A stretch of 64,000 bases of DNA. It comes from Mycobacterium sp. 852013-50091_SCH5140682 (lineage in GTDB: Bacteria > Actinomycetota > Actinomycetes > Mycobacteriales > Mycobacteriaceae). Position numbers and translations under genes: made by a program. Below the pieces are notes generated by a model. The model was not told the origin of the DNA, searched no databases, and was given only the letters and a program-made list of their open reading frames with translations. The stretch is from assembly GCF_001665685.1 (NCBI RefSeq), contig NZ_LZTB01000012.1, forward strand, positions 1-64,000, given 5' to 3'. Shown here one piece after another: positions 51,607 through 61,975 of this stretch. Positions within the stretch are counted from its first letter, which is position 1, and the number at the start of each line of letters is the position of its first letter.

Positions 51607-52666
51607 CTTCTTCAGCCTCGACATCATCTATTACCCGGTGTCGGCGATCATGTGGGTCTGGTACAAGGCCTTCGCCTTCGTCCTCGGCCCGCAGAACTTC
51701 TTCGCCTGGGCGCTGTCGGTGATGTTCCTGGTGTTCACCCTGCGCGCCATCCTCTACAAGCCGTTCGTCAAGCAGATCCGTACGACGCGGCAGATGCAGG
51801 AACTGCAACCGCAGATCAAAGCGCTGCAGAAGAAGTACGGCAAGGACCGCCAGCGCATGGCGCTGGAGATGCAGAAGCTGCAGCGCGAGCACGGGTTCAA
51901 CCCGATCCTCGGCTGTCTGCCGATGCTGGCTCAGGTGCCGGTGTTCCTCGGACTGTTCCACGTGCTCCGGTCCTTCAACCGGACCCAGGGTGGCTTCGGT
52001 CAGGTGCACATGACCGTCGCCGAGAATCGGGCCACCGGCAACTACGTGTTCAGCCCGACCGACGTGGCGAACTTCCTCGACGCCAACTTGTTCGGTGCCC
52101 CGTTGGGCGCGACCATGATTCAGAAGACGGGTCTGGACGCCTTCACGGAGTTCAACCGGATCTCGGTGATCGCGGTGGGCGTGCCCATCATGATCTTCGC
52201 GGGCATCGCGACCTACTTCAACAGCCGGGCCTCGGTTGCGCGGCAGAGCCCTGAGGCCGCTGCCAACCCGCAGACGGCGATGATGAACAAGCTGGCCCTC
52301 TACGTGTTCCCGTTCGGCGTCGTCGCCGGCGGACCGTTCCTGCCGCTCGCGATCATCCTGTACTGGTTCGCGAACAACATCTGGACGTTCGGCCAGCAGC
52401 ACTACGTGTTCGGCATGATCGAGAAGGAAGAGGAAGCCAAGAAGGTCGAGGCGATGGAGAGGCGGGCGGCCAACGCGCCGGCGCCGGGAGCCAAGCCGAA
52501 CCGACCGCGCAAGGCCCAGTCGAATCCTGGCGATGAGGACGAGGCGGAGAGCACGCCTGCCGCATCGACCGAGGGCACGGGAGACAGCAGCGCCGTGGAG
52601 GGGTCGGGGGATACCGCCGGTCGTACCCCGAAGCCCGGCGCGCGCCCCAAGAAGCGGAAGCGTTGA
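51599..52666 (+). CDS. yidC: YidC membrane protein insertase
   Basis: 355 residues from ATG 51599, which gives the conserved N-terminus [23 protein letters not shown]; an earlier in-frame ATG at 51569 lies within yidD coding sequence and lacks support. Five hydrophobic segments and the cytoplasmic hairpin ([24 protein letters not shown]) are typical of actinobacterial YidC. The acidic and Pro-rich C-terminus ends in a basic run (PKKRKR). It inserts membrane proteins alone or with SecYEG. Confidence 0.95.
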   Translation: MFNFFSLDIIYYPVSAIMWVWYKAFAFVLGPQNFFAWALSVMFLVFTLRAILYKPFVKQIRTTRQMQELQPQIKALQKKYGKDRQRMALEMQKLQREHGFNPILGCLPMLAQVPVFLGLFHVLRSFNRTQGGFGQVHMTVAENRATGNYVFSPTDVANFLDANLFGAPLGATMIQKTGLDAFTEFNRISVIAVGVPIMIFAGIATYFNSRASVARQSPEAAANPQTAMMNKLALYVFPFGVVAGGPFLPLAIILYWFANNIWTFGQQHYVFGMIEKEEEAKKVEAMERRAANAPAPGAKPNRPRKAQSNPGDEDEAESTPAASTEGTGDSSAVEGSGDTAGRTPKPGARPKKRKR

Positions 52667-52702
52667 CCAGCTCCGGCTGGCGAGTAGTAGGGAGAGACTG
52701 AC

Positions 52703-53239
52703 ATGACCGACTCACAGACCACCGATGCCGGCGTCGAGCCGGAGGCCTCGAAGGCGACACTGTCGGCGGACGATCTGGAAGAGCGCTTGGTCGCCGAAGG
52801 CGAGATCGCCGGCGACTATCTCGAGGAGCTGCTCGATCTGCTCGACTTCGACGGCGACATTGATCTGGATGTCGAAGGCGATCGCGCGGTCGTCAGCATC
52901 GACGGCGGCGGGGACCTGAGCAAGTTGGTCGGCCGCAAAGGCGAGGTGCTCGACGCGCTCCAGGAGCTGACCCGCCTGGCCGTCCACCAGAAGACCGGTG
53001 AGCGCAGTCGGCTGATGCTCGATATCGCGCGGTGGCGTCGTCGTCGTCGCGACGAGCTCGCGGCGCTCGGCGACAAGGTGGCCCGTCGCGTGCTGGAGTC
53101 CGGTGAGCGCGAAGAGCTGGCTCCCATGACCCCCTTTGAACGCAAGATCGTGCACGACGCAGTGGCGGCCGTCGAGGGCGTCCGCAGCGAGAGCGAGGGC
53201 GTGGAGCCGTCGCGTCGCGTCGTTGTGTTGCTTGGCTGA
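52703..53239 (+). CDS. KhpB/Jag-like R3H and KH domain RNA-binding protein
   Basis: 178 residues with an acidic N-terminus, a KH-like domain (residues about 60-105, with LVGRKGEVLDALQELTRLAV as the GxxG-type loop) and a C-terminal R3H domain ending MTPFERKIVHDAVAAV and EPSRRVVVLLG. It is the last gene of the rpmH-yidC operon, its usual place, behind a GGGAGAG site. Homologues bind RNA together with KhpA and affect cell-wall growth. Confidence 0.92.
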   Translation: MTDSQTTDAGVEPEASKATLSADDLEERLVAEGEIAGDYLEELLDLLDFDGDIDLDVEGDRAVVSIDGGGDLSKLVGRKGEVLDALQELTRLAVHQKTGERSRLMLDIARWRRRRRDELAALGDKVARRVLESGEREELAPMTPFERKIVHDAVAAVEGVRSESEGVEPSRRVVVLLG

Positions 53240-53275
53240 CTCGTTAGTTACATCGGTGTAGTTCGTGTGTAGTAG

Positions 53276-54945
<1,670 letters not shown>

Positions 54946-54997
54946 GGCGGCAACGCGAGAAGGTCGGCAAGTTGGCAGCGATGAGCAGGAGACAATG

Positions 54998-55999
54998 ATG
55001 AATCAGCAGGCGAAGAAGCGCAGTGGACTCGGACGGGGTCTGGCGTCGCTGATTCCGACCGGACCGGCCGACGACGGCACCGACCATCTGAGTCCGCGTA
55101 TGGGTGCGACGGCCGCTGACGTTCTGCTCGGCCCGCCGGCTTCGTCGCCGTCGGCCGAAGCGCCACAGGCTGAGATCGACGGCGTCGGCGCCACGTACCG
55201 CGAGATCGATCCCGCCCTCATTGATCCCAATCCCCGCCAGCCCCGCCAGGTCTTCGACGAAGAAGCGCTCAACGAGCTGGTGCACTCGATCCGTGAATTC
55301 GGCCTGATGCAGCCGATCGTCGTGCGCGCCGTGCAAACCGACGGCGCGACGCGCTACCAGCTGGTGATGGGGGAGCGGCGCTGGCGGGCGGCACAGATCG
55401 CTGAGCTCACGGCGATTCCGGCGATCGTCCGCGAGACCGCCGACGACAGCATGCTGCGCGACGCGCTCCTGGAGAACATCCACCGCGTACAACTCAACCC
55501 GTTGGAAGAGGCCGCTGCCTACCAACAGCTGCTCGATGAATTCGGCGTCACCCACGATGAACTGGCCGCGAGGATCGGGCGGTCCCGTCCGCTGATCTCC
55601 AACATGATCCGTCTGCTGCGGCTGCCGATCGCCGTGCAACGTCGGGTGGCGGCCGGCGTGCTCTCGGCCGGTCATGCTCGCGCCCTTCTCGCGCTTGAGG
55701 GCGGTCCGGAAAAGCAGGAGGAGCTCGCCGCGCGCATTGTGGCCGAGGGCCTGTCGGTGCGTGCCACCGAAGAGGCCGTCACACTCGCCAACCGAGATGG
55801 CGGCACCGCGCCACCCGCGCCCCGCCGCAAGCCGATCCAGATGCCGGGCCTCCAGGATGTTGCCGACCGGCTGTCGACGACATTCGACACCCGCGTCACG
55901 GTGAGCCTCGGCAAACGCAAGGGCAAGATCGTCGTCGAATTCGGGTCGGTCGACGATTTGCAGCGGATTGTCGAAATTATGAGCACCGAACAGCACTGA
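54998..55999 (+). CDS. parB: ParB centromere-binding CTPase
   Basis: 333 residues from ATG 54998 (ATG 54995 is possible), after AGGAGA. The N-terminus [16 protein letters not shown] contacts ParA. The ParB/Srx CTP-binding fold shows the [12 protein letters not shown] box and the [14 protein letters not shown] motif. The helix-turn-helix ([20 protein letters not shown]) reads parS, and a C-terminal dimerisation domain follows. Together with the two parS sites this completes the segregation module. Confidence 0.96.
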   Translation: MNQQAKKRSGLGRGLASLIPTGPADDGTDHLSPRMGATAADVLLGPPASSPSAEAPQAEIDGVGATYREIDPALIDPNPRQPRQVFDEEALNELVHSIREFGLMQPIVVRAVQTDGATRYQLVMGERRWRAAQIAELTAIPAIVRETADDSMLRDALLENIHRVQLNPLEEAAAYQQLLDEFGVTHDELAARIGRSRPLISNMIRLLRLPIAVQRRVAAGVLSAGHARALLALEGGPEKQEELAARIVAEGLSVRATEEAVTLANRDGGTAPPAPRRKPIQMPGLQDVADRLSTTFDTRVTVSLGKRKGKIVVEFGSVDDLQRIVEIMSTEQH

Positions 56000-56227
56000 A
56001 ACTCGACGATCAACCACACGCGGCCGTTCCGTCACTGTGACACATGACGAAAGCGCCGTGGCGGTGCGAATGGGCGCAATCGGGAAAGCAATTGAGCTGC
56101 ATCAGAATTCGTTCGAAAGGCGACGAAAAATGAAAGATTCGTCGCGGACTACGCCGTTGCCGTCAAGCTCTCCTATCCTTGAGGGTGCGCCGCGCACACC
56201 GGCATCGTGTGGAACCCGGGGAGTCTA

Positions 56228-57016
56228 GTGTCAGCACGTATCACGCCGCTCCGGCTCGAGGGATTCGAGCAGTTGCCGAAGCATGCACGGCGGTGTGTCT
56301 TCTGGGAGGTGGATCCGTCGACGCTTCGCGGCGACGATCATCTCAGTGATCCCGAGTTCGAGAAAGAAGCGTGGCTGTCCATGGTCATGCTCGAGTGGGG
56401 GTCGTGCGGCCAACTCGCTGTCGAGTCGCCGCCTGATGACGGCAGCGAGTTCGGCCCTCCGATCACCGGCGACGAACCGTGTCTGGGTTACGCGTTCTAC
56501 GCACCACCCGGAGCGGTGCCGCGGGCACGCCTGTTTCCCACCGCACCGGTCAGCGCGGATGCGGTGTTGTTGACCGCCGTCGCGGTTGAATCCGGCACGG
56601 GTACCGAAGGCCTGCCGGGAAGTCTGCTCGCCGCGGTGGTGAACGACCTTGTGCGACGCGGTGTTCGCGCACTGGAAGCGTTCGGGTACACCCAAGCCGT
56701 TACCGAATTGGGCGACTGCGGCTCGCTACCCGACGAGTTGGCACCGGTCGTCGAAGTGCTGGGGGACTGCGCGGTGGACCAGTGCATGATCGAATCGGAC
56801 TTCCTACAGGATGTCGGATTCTCTGTCGTGGCTCCCCATCCGTACTTCCCGCGGCTGCGGCTCGAGCTGGACAAGGGCCTGGGCTGGAAGGCCGAGGTGG
56901 AGGCCGCGCTGGAGCGGCTGCTCGAGAACGCCCGCATCGAACTGCCTATCGGAGCCGGGATGACCGGCGCCTCCATGAACGCCGCCTGGTCGGCGTCGCT
57001 CAAAAGGTGGGTCTGA
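56228..57016 (+). CDS. GNAT-type N-acetyltransferase-like protein (Rv3916c-like)
   Basis: 262 residues from GTG 56228 behind GGGGAG. The stretch AVLLTAVAVESGTGTEGLPGSLLAAVVNDLVRRGVRALEAFG has the strand 4-helix pattern of GNAT acetyltransferases. A protein of this type follows parB in mycobacteria. The acceptor is unknown; catalytic assignment is by fold only. The 228-base gap after parB shows no gene. Confidence 0.65.
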   Translation: MSARITPLRLEGFEQLPKHARRCVFWEVDPSTLRGDDHLSDPEFEKEAWLSMVMLEWGSCGQLAVESPPDDGSEFGPPITGDEPCLGYAFYAPPGAVPRARLFPTAPVSADAVLLTAVAVESGTGTEGLPGSLLAAVVNDLVRRGVRALEAFGYTQAVTELGDCGSLPDELAPVVEVLGDCAVDQCMIESDFLQDVGFSVVAPHPYFPRLRLELDKGLGWKAEVEAALERLLENARIELPIGAGMTGASMNAAWSASLKRWV

Positions 57017-57154
57017 CCGGACGGTCGGTGGCGTTGGTTTCACGTGGATGACTGGTCGGTGATGTGATCGACAGTCTCGTCGTCGATGAGTTCGGCTGTT
57101 CTACGCGGTCTATCTATATGCCGATATGCGCGACTTCAGCAGGGGAGTACACGC

Positions 57155-57448
57155 GTGATCATCGTTTCAGGACACATAGTCGTCGGACCCGGACAGCGAG
57201 AGTCGTACCTGGCCGGATGTGTCGGTGTCGTCGAGCAAGCCCGTCGCGCTGACGGGGGTCTGGACTATGCCATCTCAGCCGACCTGCTCGACGCATGCCG
57301 AATCAACATCTACGAGAGGTGGACGTCGCAATCGGCGGTCGATACGTTCCGGGGTGACGGCCCGAGCGACGATCAAAGGGCGGCAATAGTTTCGGCGTCG
57401 GTGGCTGAGTATGACGTCGCCGCAGCGCGGTCGCTGTCGGACGGTTAG
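57155..57448 (+). CDS. Antibiotic biosynthesis monooxygenase (ABM) domain protein
   Basis: 97 residues from GTG 57155, behind AGGGGAG (57141-57147). The ferredoxin-like ABM pattern is visible: IIVSGHIVVGPGQRESYLAGC, DYAISADLLDACRINIYERW and a C-terminal ASVAEYDVAAA. Such proteins act as cofactor-free quinol monooxygenases or dimeric stress proteins; the substrate here is unknown. It is the first gene of the accessory region and convergent with the MFS gene, 7 bases apart. Confidence 0.8.
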   Translation: MIIVSGHIVVGPGQRESYLAGCVGVVEQARRADGGLDYAISADLLDACRINIYERWTSQSAVDTFRGDGPSDDQRAAIVSASVAEYDVAAARSLSDG

Positions 57449-57455
57449 CGCCGGC

Positions 57456-58715
57456 CTACATCCCGATCCGGTTCGCGGACGTGGGCAGGCCCCGGCCCAG
57501 ACGGGTGGCCCAGAATGCGCCCAGCAGGCTTGTGACGATCAGCAGCGCCATCAGAGCGGTGCCATGGTTGGTGCCGAGAGCCACCCCGGTCAAAGCCGGG
57601 CCGACGAAGAATCCCGTGGTCCAGCCGAGTGCGGATACCGCGTTGTACCGCCCGCGAAGATCCTCGGGCGCAAGGTCATTCACGATCGCTGTCAGCGTCG
57701 GGGCCAGAGTTGTCTCGGCGATACCGAACACCACCATAGTCGCGACAAATCCCCCGATCGCCTGCCATCCACTGCCCGCGTGTCCGGATACCAAGGCCAA
57801 CGTCCACGCGAGCGCCCAACTCGTACAGGCGATGGCGATCGCTGCGGTGCGGGTACGACCGGCGAGGGCGCGCAGTACCGGCAGCTGCAGCACCACGACC
57901 GTCGCGGCGTTGGCGGCGAAACAGATGCCGAGTGCGCTCGCCGGGATGCCGTGATCACGGGTGGCCCAGCCGGGGAACGCGGCGTGATACTGCGAGAAGC
58001 CGATCATCACCACCAACGCGGACAGTCCGACTACGGACAGGAACAACCGGTCCCGCAGTACCGCCCCGTAGCCGGGGCTGCCGTGTTCCGCCGGTGGTGA
58101 CGCCGCGCTCGAGGGCACGGAGACGAGCAGCAGTAGCGGGATGAACAGCAAGAATGTCGCGGCGTCGATGAGATAGATGAGTTGGAAGGTCGCCGGGCGG
58201 GTCATGTCGACGACGAGACCGGCGACCAGGGCACCGACCGCGATTCCTGCGTTGAGGGTGGCGTGGCGCACCGCGAACACCGCGGATCGCTGTGCGGTCG
58301 TGACGACGGTGGCCAAGAGCGCGTCGAAGGCAGGCCAAGAGATCGAATTGCCGAGCCCGAGCAGCACCGCCGCCAGGAACGCCACCGGTACGCACGTGAC
58401 CCACCCGAGTGTCGCCGCACCGGCCGCCGAGAACACCAAGCCGACCAGCAGCGCGGGCCGTGGTCCGAAACGGTCGCTGAGGAACCCGCCGACCGGATTG
58501 CCGACGAACGACGCGAGGGCGACGCTGGACAGCGCCAGCGCAGCGGTGTCGATAGCGATGCCACGCACCTGGTGCAGGTACACCAGCATGAACGGTAGCG
58601 ACATACCGGATCCCAACGCGGACAAGGCATCACCGGCAAGGATGATGATCGCCGCCCGTGGCAGCCGAGGAATCAATCGAACCGATTGGGCGCTCTCGAC
58701 AGTTGTCTGGGTCAT
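57456..58715 (-). CDS. MFS transporter
   Basis: 419 residues with twelve predicted membrane helices. The MFS signature in loop 2-3 is GGFLSDRFGPRPAL, with a related stretch in the second half (NDLAPEDLRGRYNAVSALGWTTGFFVGPALTG). It resembles drug/metabolite exporters of the actinobacterial MFS type. The start ATG overlaps the stop of the TPR gene, so it is the last gene of a three-gene unit beginning with the repeat peptide at 59950. Export of that peptide or of a related compound is an inference from this coupling. Confidence 0.9.
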   Translation of the reverse strand: MTQTTVESAQSVRLIPRLPRAAIIILAGDALSALGSGMSLPFMLVYLHQVRGIAIDTAALALSSVALASFVGNPVGGFLSDRFGPRPALLVGLVFSAAGAATLGWVTCVPVAFLAAVLLGLGNSISWPAFDALLATVVTTAQRSAVFAVRHATLNAGIAVGALVAGLVVDMTRPATFQLIYLIDAATFLLFIPLLLLVSVPSSAASPPAEHGSPGYGAVLRDRLFLSVVGLSALVVMIGFSQYHAAFPGWATRDHGIPASALGICFAANAATVVVLQLPVLRALAGRTRTAAIAIACTSWALAWTLALVSGHAGSGWQAIGGFVATMVVFGIAETTLAPTLTAIVNDLAPEDLRGRYNAVSALGWTTGFFVGPALTGVALGTNHGTALMALLIVTSLLGAFWATRLGRGLPTSANRIGM

Positions 58716-59809
58716 CGCTCGTTCCTTTGCAACGAGAGTTCTTCGATGGTCGCGTGCAGATCGCGTCGGCGCGGATGCTCCGGCGGCAGGTTCGCACTCA
58801 ACGCCACCTCCGCCTGGTCCAGCAGGTGTCGTGCGGCGTCGACGTCACCCTCGCCGGCCAGCAGCACAGCCAGATTGTGCTGAACGAGCGCGACGTCGGG
58901 ATGGGTCGGCCCGAGCGTGGACTGCAAGATCCGCAAGGCGCGTTCGTAGAGCCGCCGAGCCTCGGCGGAGTCAGTCGCCGCAGTGCTGACCGCCAGGTTC
59001 GCACACGTCATCCCCACTTCGTAATGCTCAGCGCCCAAAGCGTTTTCGAAGATTCGCAGGGCTCGCCGGTGGCACGATACGGCGGCCGTTGGATCACCGG
59101 AGTCATGGTGCAGCGCACCGATCGCGGTCAAATCACAAGCCACGTCGGGATGGTCCTCGCCGACGGCGTCGATGCGCAGCCCGAGGCCACGCTGAGCGTG
59201 GACCAACCCGTCGACCACACGCCCCCGGGCATGGTCGAGGCCGCCGAGGTTGTGCAGCAGCACCGCCAGCGCCTGCTTGTCGGCGACGGGGTCGACATCC
59301 AACACGATTCGAACGCGCTCGTAATGTGTTGCTGCATCGTCGAACTGACCGCGGTACTTCGCCGTGACACCGCGCAGGTTGTGAATCGAGAGCACTGCGG
59401 GATCGTCGGCGCTCAGTGTCCGGCGGGAGATCCGCAGCGCGGCAGCCAATCTCGTATCGGTAAGCTCGAAAGCCCCACGGTGCAACAACATTCGAGCGCA
59501 CGCGACTTCGATGTCCACCCACAACGCCATCAGCGCCGCGTCACAGGTGTGGGCCAGCGGCTCCGCGATCCCGGCGGCCCGCTCCGCCAGCGCCTGGGCA
59601 GCCACGAAATCCCCTGCGGCTTCCTCGATGTCGGCGCACGTCAGGATCACATTGGCGAGATCAGGTGAATCCGGGCCGAAAGCTGCAATTGCGGCGTCGA
59701 CCGCTGCGACGCCCAGTAAGCGCGCGTCATGCAGTCGTCCACCCGCCAACGCAGCCAGTGTGGCGTCATGCTGCGCTACCGCCAGACCTGCCGGCCCGGA
59801 TTCAGTCAT
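58712..59809 (-). CDS. Tetratricopeptide-repeat protein
   Basis: 365 residues, almost wholly helical, with repeated TPR-type units, for example LAVLLHNLGGLDHARGRVVDGLVHAQRGL, DLTAIGALHHDSGDPTAAVSCHRRAL and LVQHNLAVLLAGEGDVDAARHLLDQAE. They resemble the C-terminal TPR array of SARP/NB-ARC regulators but without the ATPase or DNA-binding domain. It is cytoplasmic, with no signal peptide. It lies 12 bases downstream of the repeat-peptide gene and is coupled to the MFS gene. A protein-protein adaptor role is likely; the partner is unknown. Confidence 0.85.
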   Translation of the reverse strand: MTESGPAGLAVAQHDATLAALAGGRLHDARLLGVAAVDAAIAAFGPDSPDLANVILTCADIEEAAGDFVAAQALAERAAGIAEPLAHTCDAALMALWVDIEVACARMLLHRGAFELTDTRLAAALRISRRTLSADDPAVLSIHNLRGVTAKYRGQFDDAATHYERVRIVLDVDPVADKQALAVLLHNLGGLDHARGRVVDGLVHAQRGLGLRIDAVGEDHPDVACDLTAIGALHHDSGDPTAAVSCHRRALRIFENALGAEHYEVGMTCANLAVSTAATDSAEARRLYERALRILQSTLGPTHPDVALVQHNLAVLLAGEGDVDAARHLLDQAEVALSANLPPEHPRRRDLHATIEELSLQRNER

Positions 59810-59821
59810 CGGTCTCGTCCG

Positions 59822-59950
59822 TCAGATCCGAGCGGTGACCAGGCTGTGGTTCTGGGTCAACGACCGACGTGGGCGAGTGGTGGTCAGGGTGTGGTTGTTG
59901 ACGAGGGCCCGCCTCGGTCGGACGGTCGCCAGGCTGCTGATCGCATTCAT
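59822..59950 (-). CDS. Small protein of tandem 15-residue repeats (novel peptide)
   Basis: 42 residues from ATG 59950, preceded by AAGGAG eight bases upstream, an excellent ribosome-binding site. Residues 9-23 (TVRPRRALVNNHTLT) and 24-38 (TTRPRRSLTQNHSLV) are repeats, with a third begun at 39-42 (TARI). The repeats differ at many synonymous positions (for example the R-P-R-R codons), suggesting that the protein sequence is under selection. There is no Cys and no obvious signal peptide; it is basic with paired Asn-His. It leads the TPR-MFS unit. I do not recognise a family; a precursor peptide, signal or antimicrobial are options. Confidence 0.6.
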   Translation of the reverse strand: MNAISSLATVRPRRALVNNHTLTTTRPRRSLTQNHSLVTARI

Positions 59951-60151
59951 GATTCCTGCTCCTTGTTGATGTGGGTGATGCCGTCATCTCGGGATCCCCG
60001 CGACGACGGCAATACGATCGCGCAGCGACCTCAAGGACTCCTCAAATGCACAGGTTGCCGAGCGCGCCCCGCCTCGCGATAGCCGAGGTCAATGCCCATG
60101 CGCCGGTCGAGGACGTAGGTGATCATTGATGTCTGACTCAAGAGGCAGGTC

Positions 60152-61975
60152 GTGCGGGCGATGGTGGGTGATCTGTTTACGACGCAGCGTGATGAGGGCG
60201 ATCCGCTGCCGGCTTTGCTGGCCGCGGCTGGTTTCGAGCGGGCCAGGCAGATCGGCCGGGGCGGTTTCGGGGTGGTGTACCGCTGCGTGCAGACCGAATT
60301 GGATCGGGTCGTCGCGGTCAAGGTGTTGACCGCTGACCTGGAGGACAACCGCCCCCGATTCATCCGTGAACAGCAGGCGATGGCGCGGCTCACGGGGCAC
60401 CCCAACATCGTTCCGGTGCTCCAGGTGGGCCAGACCGATCGGGGCCATCCGTTTCTGGTGATGCCCTTCTACCCGCGAGGCTCATTGCACGCGCGGATCT
60501 TTCAGGACGGGGTCGTAGCCCTCGACGACGTCCTGCACATCGGCGTGAAGCTGGCGGGGGCGCTCGACTGCGCACACCGGCAGGACATCGTCCACCGAGA
60601 TGTGAAACCGGCCAACATCCTGCTCACCGATTACGGAGAGCCTGCGTTGAGCGATTTCGGTATCGCCCACTTCGCCGGCGGGTTCGAGACGGCCACCGGC
60701 GTGTTCACGGGCTCGCCGGCCTACACCGCGCCCGAGGTGCTGTCCGGTCAATGCGCCGGCCCGGCCTCCGATGTGTACGGGCTCGGCGCGACATTGTTCA
60801 CGGCGCTGACGGGTCATGCCGCATTCGAACGGCTCGACGGTGAACAGGTCGTAGCGCAATTTGTGCGGATCACCACCGGGCCGGAACCTGATCTCGGCAG
60901 GCATGGCGTGCCCGCTGAGGTGGCTGAAGTGGTGGCGCGGGCGATGGCCCGGGACCCCGGGGCGAGGCCTACCGCGGCCGAGCTGGGGGAGCAGCTGCGA
61001 CGGCTGCAGGCGCGCCACAGCGCGGCAGAACGGCCTGCCCTCGAGCCGGATCGGACGAATCCCGTGCGGCGGCGCGTGCTGACCGGCGCGGCTGCCGTGT
61101 TGTTGGTGTCGGCCATCGTGCTCGGAGTCCTGCACTGGTGGGGCGGATCGGGCAGGGCCGGCGGCGGAACTCCGCCGAACCTCGCGGCCGAATCCGACGG
61201 GGTTGTGCCCGAGATCGCGGCCACGTTGCCTGCGGGAATCAAGAGTGCGGGCCGGTTGGTGATCGGCGTCGAGGTTCCCTACGCGCCGCTGGAGTTCAAG
61301 AACTCGGCCGGACAGATCGTCGGTTTCGATGTCGACCTGATGAACGCGGTCGCCCGGACACTCGGGGTGATTCCGGAGTACCGGGATGTGGCCGCGTTCG
61401 AAGACATCATTCCCGAAGTGCAGCGCGGGACTCTCACGGTAGGGGCGTCGGCGATCACCGATACCCGCGAGCGCGAACATGCGGTCGATTTCGTCACGTA
61501 CTTCCAGGCGGGCACCTTGTGGGCGCAACGGGCCGGCCCGCCGATCGACCCCAACGCCGCGTGCGGGCTCAAGGTGGGGGTGCAGTCGGGCAGTCTGCAG
61601 GCAACCGACCAGATCCCGGCGAAAAGTGATGCGTGCGTGGCGACCGGACTCAAACCGATCGAAAAGGTGGTCTTCACGCTGCACAACGAACTGACCGCGG
61701 CGTTGATCAACGGTCAGATCGACGCGATGGCCGCCGATTCGCCGGCCACCGCATTTGCGATCAAGCTCAGTACCGGCAGGCTCGTGCCGGCAGGCGTCGT
61801 CACTGACGTCGCGCCATACGGCTGGACCATCGGTAAGGGCTCAGGCCTGTCGGAGCCGCTGCTGCGGGCCCTGCAGCACCTGATGCAAACCGGCGAGTAC
61901 CGAACCATCGCCGCGAAGTGGGGAATTGAGAGCGGCATGATCGACAAACCCGTGATCGACGGTGCCACTGCATGA
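60152..61975 (+). CDS. Transmembrane Ser/Thr kinase with extracellular solute-binding domain
   Basis: 607 residues from GTG 60152 (ATG 60161 is an alternative). The Hanks kinase domain has the glycine loop GRGGFGVVY (35-43), Lys57, HRD with Asp150, DFG 168-170 and the PEE-like APE (YTAPE). One membrane helix lies at about 308-328. The outside part (about 365-600) is a family 3 periplasmic amino-acid-binding domain (LVIGVEVPYAPLEFKNSAGQIVGFDVDLMNAVA and ITDTREREHAVDF). This combination suggests direct sensing of a small solute. The stop overlaps the EmbR-like gene (ATGA). Confidence 0.92.
   Translation: MRAMVGDLFTTQRDEGDPLPALLAAAGFERARQIGRGGFGVVYRCVQTELDRVVAVKVLTADLEDNRPRFIREQQAMARLTGHPNIVPVLQVGQTDRGHPFLVMPFYPRGSLHARIFQDGVVALDDVLHIGVKLAGALDCAHRQDIVHRDVKPANILLTDYGEPALSDFGIAHFAGGFETATGVFTGSPAYTAPEVLSGQCAGPASDVYGLGATLFTALTGHAAFERLDGEQVVAQFVRITTGPEPDLGRHGVPAEVAEVVARAMARDPGARPTAAELGEQLRRLQARHSAAERPALEPDRTNPVRRRVLTGAAAVLLVSAIVLGVLHWWGGSGRAGGGTPPNLAAESDGVVPEIAATLPAGIKSAGRLVIGVEVPYAPLEFKNSAGQIVGFDVDLMNAVARTLGVIPEYRDVAAFEDIIPEVQRGTLTVGASAITDTREREHAVDFVTYFQAGTLWAQRAGPPIDPNAACGLKVGVQSGSLQATDQIPAKSDACVATGLKPIEKVVFTLHNELTAALINGQIDAMAADSPATAFAIKLSTGRLVPAGVVTDVAPYGWTIGKGSGLSEPLLRALQHLMQTGEYRTIAAKWGIESGMIDKPVIDGATA

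Noticed and set aside
57035..57050. Degenerate parS-like sequence (GGTTTCACGTGGAT)
   Set aside because: Only one half of the palindrome is intact, so ParB binding is unlikely compared with the two perfect sites.
59802..59987. 61-residue minus-strand frame overlapping the repeat peptide
   Set aside because: It reads a different frame of the same DNA, lacks a well-spaced ribosome-binding site, and shows no protein-level repeat conservation; the 42-residue frame has both.
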